39,947 bases of DNA from an uncultured Erysipelotrichaceae bacterium. Lineage in GTDB: Bacteria; Bacillota_I; Bacilli_A; Erysipelotrichales; Erysipelotrichaceae. The DNA lies in assembly GCA_903789495.1 (NCBI GenBank), contig CAIFEQ010000019.1, positions 1 through 39,947 on the forward strand, written 5' to 3'. Under the pieces are notes generated by a model, which searched no databases, was not told the origin of the DNA, and was given only the letters and a program-made list of their open reading frames with translations. The position numbers and the translations under genes are program-made. Shown in pieces: positions 23,379 through 30,092 of this stretch (position 1 is its first letter; every line of letters starts with the position of its first letter).

Positions 23379-25019
23379 TTACTGCTTCGTCAGAGCATCG
23401 GAAAGTCTGGGCACCAGCTGCTGCTTGCGGGAGATGATGTGGGAATCAAAGCCGCTGTGCTCGTCGATGACCGTCTCCAGGATCTGCGGCATGACGGTGC
23501 GCATCGGTCCGTCATAGACCAGGAAGGAACCGCCGCCCATGACATCGGTGAAGCACATGATCAGCAGATCCAGGTTCTGGCTCTTCTGTTTGGCCTCCAG
23601 GGTGCGGCGGAATTCCTTGAGAATCTTCTGCACTTCGGAGAGTTTCTTGTAGTTGGTCTGTCCGATGGCAACCCTGTAGCGGCCGATCTCGTAGTTCTTC
23701 AGATCCCGGTTCAGGATCTCTTCCGGGGTGCTGTCCATCAGGGCCACCGAAGCGCCCAGCAGATCCCGGGCATAGTCTTCGATCTTATCAATGCCGGCCA
23801 GTCCGGCCAGCCATTCTGCCATCCGGCGGTCCTGATCGGTCGTCGTGGTGGACTGGAAGCCCAGGGTATCCGAAAGGATGGCCGACAGCATCAGCCCGGC
23901 AATGCCTTTATCCGGCTGCAGTCCGGCTTCCTGATACATCCGGGCGATGATCGAGCAGGTGCAGCCGATGGTCTCATTCCGGTAGTACACCGGATAGCTG
24001 GTCTGCAGATCACCCAGATGATGATGATCGATGACGGCTACCAGATGGGCCTCTTCGATGTTCTTCAGGGTCTGGGTGCTGGTGGAATGATCCACCAGGA
24101 TCACCTGCCGGGGCTGGTAGTCCATCGTGTTGTAACGGCTGATGACGGCTCTGACATAGCCGTCGGCATCCAGCACCGGATAGTTGCGGTAGCGCTTGTT
24201 GGCCATTTTTGCGGCCACGTCATTGACATATTCGTTTTCCGAGAAGCACATGAGACTGGTGCTCATGACATTCTCGACATCATAGGACTCCGAAATCCGC
24301 CTCGCTGTCTGCATGGTAGTGAGCTGTGTTTCGATGATGGCACAGTGCTTTTCGGCTGCGTGGTCCTTTACCTTCTGATCCACATGCACGCCGCAGGTGA
24401 TGACCATGCAGGCAGTGCCCTGGTCGATGATCATGTGCTGCTTGTCGGCGCCCGAAGACAGAATGGTGATGCCGTCTGCCAGCACATAAGGGGCGGCCTG
24501 GGATTCCTCCAGCGTGATGATCGTGATGTCCCCGTTCTGATGGAACGGTTCGCTGGCCTGCACGATGGTGCCTTCGATGGTCTTGGCAATCTGTTCCAGG
24601 GTTGCGGTGGCGATCAGCCGCTGCAGCTCTTCCCGGCCCCTGAGCCGGAACTCGGAAAGATTGGACATCGTGCAGATGCCGATCGGTTTCTGCTGGTCAT
24701 CCAGCACGATCAGCGAGCGGTAGCCCTGGGTGATCATCGTCTCCCAGGCCTCATGAATCGTTGTGCCGGGTGTGATCAGAACCGGTTCTTCCAGATCCAG
24801 CTCGGCCAGGGTCAGCCGGGCATCCGTGAGCAGAAACGGTTCCTTTTCGGTTTCCCCGAAATAGCGGAGTGCAAACTTGGTCTCTTCATTCAGCGGCCCC
24901 TGGCGGCAGGCCAGCACCTGCTTCCCCTGCTGTTTCAGCAGTTCGGCCAGACTGATTGCCGCGCAGATCGAATCGGTATCCGGATTCCGGTGTCCGATGA
25001 TGCAGATCGGCTTTTCCAT
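23379..25019 (-). CDS. Putative manganese-dependent inorganic pyrophosphatase with CBS and DRTGG domains (DHH family)
   Basis: 546 residues. The DHH phosphoesterase core is split by an insert: GHRNPDTDS (9-17) gives the first metal motif, then a CBS domain, a DRTGG-like domain and a second CBS domain, then IDHHHLGD (DHH motif) and a SDTLGF metal Asp. The C-terminal DHHA2 domain ends with SRKQQLVP, equivalent to the SRKKQ substrate-binding motif of family II PPases. CBS-PPases of this type are known to be controlled by adenine nucleotides through the CBS pair. It hydrolyses pyrophosphate in the cytoplasm and pulls biosynthetic reactions forward. It lies 16 bases after the methionine aminopeptidase gene. 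Confidence 0.9.
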   Translation of the reverse strand: MEKPICIIGHRNPDTDSICAAISLAELLKQQGKQVLACRQGPLNEETKFALRYFGETEKEPFLLTDARLTLAELDLEEPVLITPGTTIHEAWETMITQGYRSLIVLDDQQKPIGICTMSNLSEFRLRGREELQRLIATATLEQIAKTIEGTIVQASEPFHQNGDITIITLEESQAAPYVLADGITILSSGADKQHMIIDQGTACMVITCGVHVDQKVKDHAAEKHCAIIETQLTTMQTARRISESYDVENVMSTSLMCFSENEYVNDVAAKMANKRYRNYPVLDADGYVRAVISRYNTMDYQPRQVILVDHSTSTQTLKNIEEAHLVAVIDHHHLGDLQTSYPVYYRNETIGCTCSIIARMYQEAGLQPDKGIAGLMLSAILSDTLGFQSTTTTDQDRRMAEWLAGLAGIDKIEDYARDLLGASVALMDSTPEEILNRDLKNYEIGRYRVAIGQTNYKKLSEVQKILKEFRRTLEAKQKSQNLDLLIMCFTDVMGGGSFLVYDGPMRTVMPQILETVIDEHSGFDSHIISRKQQLVPRLSDALTKQ

Positions 25020-25035
25020 ATGCTCCTCCTTGTTC

Positions 25036-25896
25036 TCAGTATGTCAGACTCTCATTGCCGTCTTCGGTAATCAGAATCGTGTGTTCCCACTGGGCACTGT
25101 CTTTGCCGTCCCGGGTGGAAACGGTCCATTCATTATAAGGATCAAGGACGACCGCCGCCTTGCCGGCGTTGATCATCGGTTCGATTGTGAAGACCATGCC
25201 CGGCACCAGCACCATGCCGGTGTGGGCCTTGCCGATATGGGCGACGAAAGGATCCTCATGAAAAGCCAGACCGACACCATGCCCGCCCAGTTCCCGGACG
25301 ACACTGTAGCCGCGGGAGTGGGCATAGCGGCCGATGGCCGCCCCGATATCCCCGACCGTGGCCCAGGGCTGAGCGGCCTGAATGCCGATTTCCAGGCATT
25401 TCTTCGTTTCCTCCACCAGCCGCCGGCGGGCTTCGGAAACTTCCCCGATCATGAACATCCGGGAAGCGTCCGCATAGTAGCCGTTATAGATGGTGGAAAC
25501 ATCCACATTGACGATATCCCCGTCATGGAGACGGCGGTGCCGGGACGGAATGCCATGGCAGACTTCCTCATTGATGGAGATGCAGACACTCTTGGGATAG
25601 CCCTCAAAGTGATACGGAGCGCAGATGGCTCCATGCGCATGCGTGAAGTCGACGACCAGATCATCGATTTCCTGCGTGGTCATGCCATCATGAATCTGCC
25701 TGCTGATCTCATCCAGCAGCGCGGTATTGATGGCACATGCCTTGCGGATGCCGGCGATGTGACCGGGCCGTTTGATCAGCTTCTCATCCGGCACTTCCTG
25801 GCCGCGTCGGCGGCATTCCTCCATCTTCTCCCGGACCGCTTCCGGAATCGGTTCCTTTGCAAAGATCTCCTCAGCCTCTGTCATGCGGTTATTCAT
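25036..25896 (-). CDS. map: Methionine aminopeptidase, type I
   Basis: 286 residues. A 40-residue charged N-terminal extension precedes the pita-bread fold. All metal ligands can be placed: two Asp in NVDVSTIYNGYYADASRMF, His in GGHGVGLAFHEDP, Glu in FTIEPMI and Glu in QWEHTILIT, with the substrate His in NEEVCHGIPS. It removes the initiator Met from nascent proteins. Its start overlaps the dUTPase stop codon by 4 bases (ATGA), so the two are translationally coupled. The extension is longer than in minimal bacterial MetAPs (about 250 residues). Confidence 0.95.
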   Translation of the reverse strand: MNNRMTEAEEIFAKEPIPEAVREKMEECRRRGQEVPDEKLIKRPGHIAGIRKACAINTALLDEISRQIHDGMTTQEIDDLVVDFTHAHGAICAPYHFEGYPKSVCISINEEVCHGIPSRHRRLHDGDIVNVDVSTIYNGYYADASRMFMIGEVSEARRRLVEETKKCLEIGIQAAQPWATVGDIGAAIGRYAHSRGYSVVRELGGHGVGLAFHEDPFVAHIGKAHTGMVLVPGMVFTIEPMINAGKAAVVLDPYNEWTVSTRDGKDSAQWEHTILITEDGNESLTY

Positions 25897-26411
25897 CCTT
25901 TCTGATCGGTGGAACCGAAGCCGCCATGCCGCACCCCGTCTGCCTGATCATTCTCCGCCCGGCCATAGGGCACAAAGATGCCCTGAATCAGCCCGGAGCC
26001 GGCCTCTACAGTCACAGACTTGCCATCCCGGCTGTCATTGGTCAGCTTGCAGAAGATGTGTCCTTCGTTGTCAGCCTGGCTGTAATCGCTGTCAATGACG
26101 CCGACGGTGTTGTTCAGCTGCAGGCGGTACCGGAAACCCAGGCCGCTGCGGGGAAACAGCATCAGGACATAATCGCTGCGCATCAGCACCCGGATGCCGG
26201 TCGGAATCAGGATCTGCTCCCCCGGCTGCAGCGTGAAGGTCAGCGGCGCATGAAAATCATACCCGGCTGAACCGGCCGTTGCCCGGGAAGGCAGCTGCAG
26301 ATGCTCGTAGACCTGCCGGGCTTCCGCTTCGGAAGCGGTCGGGAAAGTCTTCTGCCAGTCGGCAAGAAAACGTGCCGGACTGACTTTTTCAAAACGTGCG
26401 ATCGGTTCCAT
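25893..26411 (-). CDS. dut: dUTP diphosphatase, trimeric dUTPase family
   Basis: 172 residues. The five dUTPase motifs are present in order: AGYDF, PRSGLGF, GVIDSDY, SGLIQGIFVPY and the C-terminal GGFGSTDQKG, which closes over the active site. A roughly 35-residue N-terminal extension (DWQKTFPTASEAEARQVYEHL) is an addition to the core. It converts dUTP to dUMP and pyrophosphate, keeping uracil out of DNA and feeding thymidylate synthesis. The next operon gene but one is a pyrophosphatase. GGAGGT lies 6 bases before ATG 26411. Confidence 0.95.
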   Translation of the reverse strand: MEPIARFEKVSPARFLADWQKTFPTASEAEARQVYEHLQLPSRATAGSAGYDFHAPLTFTLQPGEQILIPTGIRVLMRSDYVLMLFPRSGLGFRYRLQLNNTVGVIDSDYSQADNEGHIFCKLTNDSRDGKSVTVEAGSGLIQGIFVPYGRAENDQADGVRHGGFGSTDQKG

Positions 26412-26463
26412 CCTTTTACCTCCCTATCATATTACACTTCCTGCGGCAGAAACCGCGGAGCTC

Positions 26464-26469
26464 ATTGTA
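26464..26469 (-). promoter_or_regulatory. Candidate extended -10 for the dut-map operon
   Basis: On the minus strand TGC-TACAAT forms an extended -10 (TGN before the hexamer), 53 bases before the dUTPase start. No convincing -35 is seen, which is usual for extended -10 promoters. Confidence 0.45.
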
Positions 26470-26519
26470 GCACGCCTGATTTCTTCTTCCTACCCTGCCC
26501 AGGCAGATACGCTTTATCT

Positions 26520-26525
26520 TATAAT
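26520..26525 (+). promoter_or_regulatory. Candidate -10 box for the ddl-deoD operon
   Basis: A perfect TATAAT on the plus strand, 28 bases before the ddl start codon and back to back with the dut promoter. The matching -35 region is weak. Confidence 0.45.
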
Positions 26526-26552
26526 ATGGAGAAGATAAGGAGACTGTTGGTC

Positions 26553-27770
26553 ATGAAACTGAATGTAGCGGTGTTTTTCGGTGGCAAGACGGTGGAACAT
26601 GAGGTGAGCGTCATTTCCGCCCACCAGGCCATGGAGGCCATGAATCCCGAAAAATATCATGTCATACCGATCTATATTTCCAAGGAACAGAAATTCTACT
26701 ATGGGGAAGCCCTGCGGGACATCCGCAATTACACCGATCTCAATGCCCTGATCCAGAAGTCCACCCAGGTCGTGCTGGCCAATGTGGACAATCAGGTCGT
26801 CATCAAGCCCGTCCGGGAGACCCTCTTCGGGAAGAAGGTGCTGGACACCGTCGATGTGGCGATTCCGGTCATGCATGGCACCAACGGTGAGGACGGCACC
26901 GTCGCCGGGTATCTGGAGATGCTGGGCCTGCCTTACGGTTCCCCGGATCTCTATGCCGCGGCCATCGGCCAGGACAAGGTCCTGCAGAAGTGCGTCCTGC
27001 ATGACTCCGGTCTGCCCATCACGGACTGGTTCTGGGTCTACAGCAATGAAATCGATGACCACCGGGAGGACGTGCTGAACAAGGTGCATCAGCTGAACTA
27101 CCCGGTGATCCTCAAGCCGGCCTGCACCGGTTCCTCGGTCGGCATTTCCATCGCCCATAACGATGAGGAATACCTGTCCTCCTTCGAGGAAGCGCGTCAG
27201 TATGACGTCAAGATCATTACCGAGAAAGTCGTCCGACCGATGCGGGAGATCAACTGCTCGGTGCTCGGCGACTGCTTCCACATGCAGGCCTCTGTGCTGG
27301 AGGAAGTCAACAAGGACAACAATGAAGAACTGCTCTCCTATGACCGGAAGTACCTGGGCGGCTCTTCTGCCAAGGGCAGCAAGTCCAAGGCTGCCCCTTC
27401 CAAGGGCATAGCCTCGACCGCAAGGATCCTGCCGGCCCCGCTGTCCGCAGAAAAGACAAAGGAAATTCAGAACTATGCCCTGCAGACCTTCAAGGTGCTG
27501 GGCTGCACCGGCGTGTGCCGGATCGACTTTCTGATGGATGCCGCGACCGAAACCGTCTATGTCAACGAGATCAACACCATTCCGGGTTCCCTGTCCTACT
27601 ATCTCTGGGAAGCTTCCGGCATGCCGTTCAGCGAACTGATGGATCATCTGGTGCAGATCGCCCTGGAACGGGCCAGACGGAAGTCCCGCATGACCTATTC
27701 CTATGACACCAACCTGCTGGCTTCCTACAATGCGTCCGGCGCCAAGGGAGCCAAGGGCACCAAGAAATAA
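26553..27770 (+). CDS. ddl: D-alanine--D-alanine ligase
   Basis: 405 residues, longer than typical (about 350-370). The N-terminus VAVFFGGKTVEHEVSVIS is the family's GGxSxEHEVSxxS motif. The ATP-grasp domain holds VILKPACTGSSVGISIA and CRIDFLMD...VNEINTIPGSLSYYLW, including the Mg-binding Glu/Asn pair. It joins two D-Ala for peptidoglycan precursors; the product is the substrate of the MurF-like enzyme encoded 3 kb away. Two basic Gly/Ala/Ser/Lys-rich insertions are unusual: one after KYLGGSSAKG and one forming the C-terminal tail. ATG at 26553 is set by AAGGAGA 9 bases upstream; longer upstream frames cross the dut promoter. Confidence 0.93.
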   Translation: MKLNVAVFFGGKTVEHEVSVISAHQAMEAMNPEKYHVIPIYISKEQKFYYGEALRDIRNYTDLNALIQKSTQVVLANVDNQVVIKPVRETLFGKKVLDTVDVAIPVMHGTNGEDGTVAGYLEMLGLPYGSPDLYAAAIGQDKVLQKCVLHDSGLPITDWFWVYSNEIDDHREDVLNKVHQLNYPVILKPACTGSSVGISIAHNDEEYLSSFEEARQYDVKIITEKVVRPMREINCSVLGDCFHMQASVLEEVNKDNNEELLSYDRKYLGGSSAKGSKSKAAPSKGIASTARILPAPLSAEKTKEIQNYALQTFKVLGCTGVCRIDFLMDAATETVYVNEINTIPGSLSYYLWEASGMPFSELMDHLVQIALERARRKSRMTYSYDTNLLASYNASGAKGAKGTKK

Positions 27771-27790
27771 GAGAAAAGGAGAACGCGATC

Positions 27791-28498
27791 ATGTCTACCC
27801 CTCATAACCGGGCGGAAAAAGGTGATTTTGCCAGGACCGTCCTGATGCCGGGCGATCCCCGGCGGGCTGCCTTCATTGCCGAGCATTTCCTGAAACAGCC
27901 AAGACTGGTGACCGACGTCCGCAATGTCTGCGGCTATACCGGCACCTACAAGGGCAGGCCGGTTTCGGTCATGGCCTCCGGCATGGGCATGCCCAGCATC
28001 GGCATCTATTCGTATGAGCTCTTCCGCTTCTATGATGTCGACAACATCATCCGGGTCGGTTCAGCCGGTGCCTATACCGATGACCTGCATGTCTTTGATG
28101 TCGTGCTGGCCACGGCGGCCTATTCCGAGTCTACCTATGCCCTGACCCAGAACGGTAAGGAGACGGCCCATGTCCTCTATCCGTCCCCGATGCTGAACCA
28201 GCGCCTGCAGAAGGCGGCGGCAGATCTGCACATTCCCCTGCACACCGGCACGATTCATTCCTCGGACATCTTCTACCACGACAGCGAGGACTACCTGGCG
28301 GGCGTTCGGGCCAACCAGTGCCTGTGTGTGGAAATGGAAAGCTTTGCCCTGTTCCATAACGCCAATGTGCTGCATAAGAATGCGGCCTGCATTCTGACCA
28401 TTTCCGACAGCCTGACGACCCACGAAGAAACGACGCCCGAGCAGCGGGAAACCTCCTTCACGCAGATGATGGAAATCGCTCTGGAAGCGGCCATCTGA
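27791..28498 (+). CDS. deoD: Purine nucleoside phosphorylase, DeoD type
   Basis: 235 residues, the normal size of hexameric DeoD. Family motifs: LMPGDPRRAAFIAE (phosphate binding), VGSAGAYTDDLHVFDVVLA, CVEMESFALF (ribose binding by the Met-Glu-Ser) and LTISDSL (catalytic Asp). It cleaves purine (deoxy)nucleosides with phosphate for salvage. It follows ddl by 20 bases with AAAGGAG upstream, so they share an operon although the pathways differ. Confidence 0.95.
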   Translation: MSTPHNRAEKGDFARTVLMPGDPRRAAFIAEHFLKQPRLVTDVRNVCGYTGTYKGRPVSVMASGMGMPSIGIYSYELFRFYDVDNIIRVGSAGAYTDDLHVFDVVLATAAYSESTYALTQNGKETAHVLYPSPMLNQRLQKAAADLHIPLHTGTIHSSDIFYHDSEDYLAGVRANQCLCVEMESFALFHNANVLHKNAACILTISDSLTTHEETTPEQRETSFTQMMEIALEAAI

Positions 28499-28514
28499 GC
28501 CCTCTGACGGCCTG

Positions 28515-28542
28515 CCGGACCATCCCTGGATGGCCCGGTTTT
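28515..28542 (+). terminator. Terminator after deoD
   Basis: CCGGACCATC (28515-28524) pairs with GATGGCCCGG (28529-28538), with one A-C mismatch, around a short loop and followed by TTTT. It separates the deoD operon from the tRNA promoter. Confidence 0.7.
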
Positions 28543-28582
28543 CAGGCGGTTCTGAGGGCCTGCCGGAAATTCCATTTCGGTA

Positions 28583-28611
28583 TTGCCATCCAAATTTCCG
28601 TATGGTATATT
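28583..28611 (+). promoter_or_regulatory. Promoter of the tRNA-Ser/Asp/Gly operon
   Basis: TTGCCA at 28583-28588 and TATATT at 28606-28611 are separated by exactly 17 bases. The -10 lies 37 bases before the first tRNA. Confidence 0.7.
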
Positions 28612-28647
28612 AATTAGGCACTGTGAATCAGCAGTCAATGGCAGACT

Positions 28648-28739
28648 GAAGAAGTACTCAAGAGGTCGAAGAGGTGCCCCTGCTAAGGGCATAGGTCGGG
28701 GTTCCCGGCGCGAGGGTTCAAATCCCTCCTTCTTCGCCA
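28648..28739 (+). tRNA. tRNA-Ser (anticodon GCU)
   Basis: 92 bases with encoded CCA. Acceptor GAAGAAG pairs perfectly with CTTCTTC; the anticodon stem TGCCC/GGGCA carries loop CTGCTAA with GCT at 28682-28684. A long variable arm (class II) and the T arm GAGGG-TTCAAAT-CCCTC are present. It reads AGC/AGU codons. Confidence 0.95.
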
Positions 28740-28746
28740 TTCAAGT

Positions 28747-28822
28747 GGTTCGGTGGTGTAGTGGCTAACATGCCTCCCTGTCACGGAGGAGATCGCGAGT
28801 TCAATCCTCGTCGGAACCGCCA
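28747..28822 (+). tRNA. tRNA-Asp (anticodon GUC)
   Basis: 76 bases with encoded CCA. The anticodon stem CCTCC/GGAGG carries loop CTGTCAC. The T arm is GCGAG-TTCAATC-CTCGT. The acceptor stem GGTTCGG/CGGAACC has a G-G mismatch at the sixth pair (28752 with 28813), otherwise paired. Discriminator G73 is correct for Asp. Confidence 0.93.
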
Positions 28823-28825
28823 TCC

Positions 28826-28899
28826 GCAGCTGTAGTTCAATGGTAGAACACCACCTTGCCAAGGTGGATACGGGGGTCCGATTCCCCTCAGCTGCTCCA
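28826..28899 (+). tRNA. tRNA-Gly (anticodon GCC)
   Basis: 74 bases with encoded CCA. Acceptor GCAGCTG/CAGCTGC is perfect; the anticodon stem CCACC/GGTGG has loop TTGCCAA; the T arm is GGGGG-TCCGATT-CCCCT. Only 3 bases separate it from tRNA-Asp, so the three tRNAs are processed from one transcript. Confidence 0.95.
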
Positions 28900-28908
28900 G
28901 CGCAGATG

Positions 28909-28931
28909 ACCGCAGTTTCTGCGGTTTTTTT
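28909..28931 (+). terminator. Terminator of the tRNA operon
   Basis: ACCGCAG and CTGCGGT form a perfect 7-bp stem around TTT, followed by a run of seven T. It starts 10 bases after tRNA-Gly. Confidence 0.9.
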
Positions 28932-29041
28932 CATGCCGCTGTGAGACAGAAGTGCCGGAATTGAAAACATTGTGTCAAAAATTATGTGATTTGACCACCG
29001 GTCAGATTTCCGTGCTATATTGTTCAGGAAAGGAGATTGAA

Positions 29042-29701
29042 ATGGCAGATATGCAGAATTCAGCATTCGCAAGTACAAAGGTTTACCCTCTGGACAGCGC
29101 CCACAGCGCACAGTCAACGGCTTATGCACTGGCGGAGTTTCTGGATGTCAAGAAGAATATGATTACGCAGACCATGCGGACCAAGGAAGGCTACCTGGTG
29201 CAGTGCAAAGGTGATGCCACCGCCGAGTGGACCAAATACATCGGTGCCGATGCCGCGGTTTCCGTCAGTCTGGAAGAAGACAAGGACGTCAGACGTCTGA
29301 AAGTCACCGTCGGGGCCGATAAGTGGCTGAACAAGGCCGGCATGATGGCGATGGGAATCTTCTTCTCCCCGCTGCTCTTCACCACCACATTCGGTGCTCT
29401 GCGGCAGGCCAGCCTCTATTCGGACATCTTCAACTTCATCTCGGACTATCTGGGCTCGGAGCCGATCGAAACGTATCATTCCGATTCGTTTGAGGAAGCG
29501 GTCAGACCGCAGCCGGATGAGGAACCGGGTCCGGATACCATCATCTGTCCTTACTGCGGGGCCGAGAACAAGGCAGGCGCGAAGTTCTGCCGTTCCTGCG
29601 GCGCCAGTCTGGAAAAGAAGGAAATCCGCTGCGAAAGCTGCGGGGCCGTCCTGGATGGCGACGAAACCTACTGTCCTTACTGCGGCCACAAGCTGAAGTA
29701 A
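29042..29701 (+). CDS. Zinc-ribbon protein of unknown function
   Basis: 219 residues. The last 53 residues contain eight cysteines in four CxxC knuckles (CPYC, CRSC, CESC, CPYC), a double zinc ribbon. The first 120 residues are a mixed alpha/beta domain with a LDSAHSAQSTAYALAEFL start and a hydrophobic stretch near 98-120 (AGMMAMGIFFSPLLFTTTFG) that may touch or enter the membrane. Between them lies an acidic linker. AAAGGAG precedes ATG 29042; the longer upstream frame is rejected because it starts in non-coding sequence after the tRNA terminator. Similar zinc-ribbon proteins are common in Firmicutes with no defined role. Confidence 0.75.
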   Translation: MADMQNSAFASTKVYPLDSAHSAQSTAYALAEFLDVKKNMITQTMRTKEGYLVQCKGDATAEWTKYIGADAAVSVSLEEDKDVRRLKVTVGADKWLNKAGMMAMGIFFSPLLFTTTFGALRQASLYSDIFNFISDYLGSEPIETYHSDSFEEAVRPQPDEEPGPDTIICPYCGAENKAGAKFCRSCGASLEKKEIRCESCGAVLDGDETYCPYCGHKLK

Positions 29702-29712
29702 GACTTGCCTGG

Positions 29713-29742
29713 GAGCAGCGTCCGCGCGCTGCTCTTTTCTTT
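29713..29742 (+). terminator. Terminator after the zinc-ribbon gene
   Basis: GAGCAGCG (29713-29720) pairs perfectly with CGCTGCTC (29727-29734) around a 6-base loop, followed by TTTTCTTTT. Confidence 0.85.
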
Positions 29743-29791
29743 TCCGCGGGGTTGCTCTAAAATTGAGGGTGTTTCAGGGAGGTACTGCGGA

Positions 29792-30007
29792 ATGAGCAAA
29801 GCGATGACAGTCATTGTCAAGACGCTCTTCTGGATTTTTCTGCCAATGACAATTCTCTGCATCTATTCCTGGTGGCGCGGCAACATCAATGCCTGGATCG
29901 CCTTGATCGGCTGCGCTGTGGTCACCGTCTATACATGGTTTCTGAAGAATCACTTTGCGGCGGAAAAATACGAAGAAAGAATGCGCCGCGAAGAGGAAGA
30001 CGACTGA
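29792..30007 (+). CDS. Small two-helix membrane protein
   Basis: 71 residues with two transmembrane helices (about 8-25 and 33-50) and a strongly charged C-terminal tail (KYEERMRREEEDD). GGGAGG lies 10 bases before ATG 29792; the upstream part of the open frame overlaps the preceding terminator and is excluded. It stands alone between two terminators, so it has its own transcript. No family is recognised. Confidence 0.65.
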   Translation: MSKAMTVIVKTLFWIFLPMTILCIYSWWRGNINAWIALIGCAVVTVYTWFLKNHFAAEKYEERMRREEEDD

Positions 30008-30013
30008 TCTCAT

Positions 30014-30038
30014 AAGAGGCTGAGAAAGCCTCTTTTTC
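30014..30038 (+). terminator. Terminator after the small membrane protein gene
   Basis: AAGAGGC and GCCTCTT form a 7-bp stem around TGAGAAA, followed by TTT, 7 bases after the stop codon. Confidence 0.8.
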
Positions 30039-30057
30039 ATGTTCCGGGCCAAACAGA

Positions 30058-30091
30058 AAACGGCAGAGACTCAGCTGAGATTCTGCCGTTT
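30058..30091 (-). terminator. Terminator of the two-component/MurF-like operon
   Basis: AAACGGCAGA (30058-30067) pairs perfectly with TCTGCCGTTT (30082-30091). The loop itself contains the palindrome CTCAGCTGAG. On the minus strand a TTTTCTGTTT run follows. It lies immediately after the MurF-like stop codon. Confidence 0.85.
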
Positions 30092-30092
30092 C

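Noticed and set aside
22935-25070. 711-codon open frame on the plus strand
   Set aside because: It is antisense to the pyrophosphatase-like gene, whose motifs are complete. Its composition (His/Gln/Asp/Arg-rich) is the usual mirror of GC-rich codons.
28560-28740. Riboswitch or T-box before the tRNA genes
   Set aside because: The sequence between promoter and tRNA-Ser is too short (about 36 bases) and shows no specifier or antiterminator elements.
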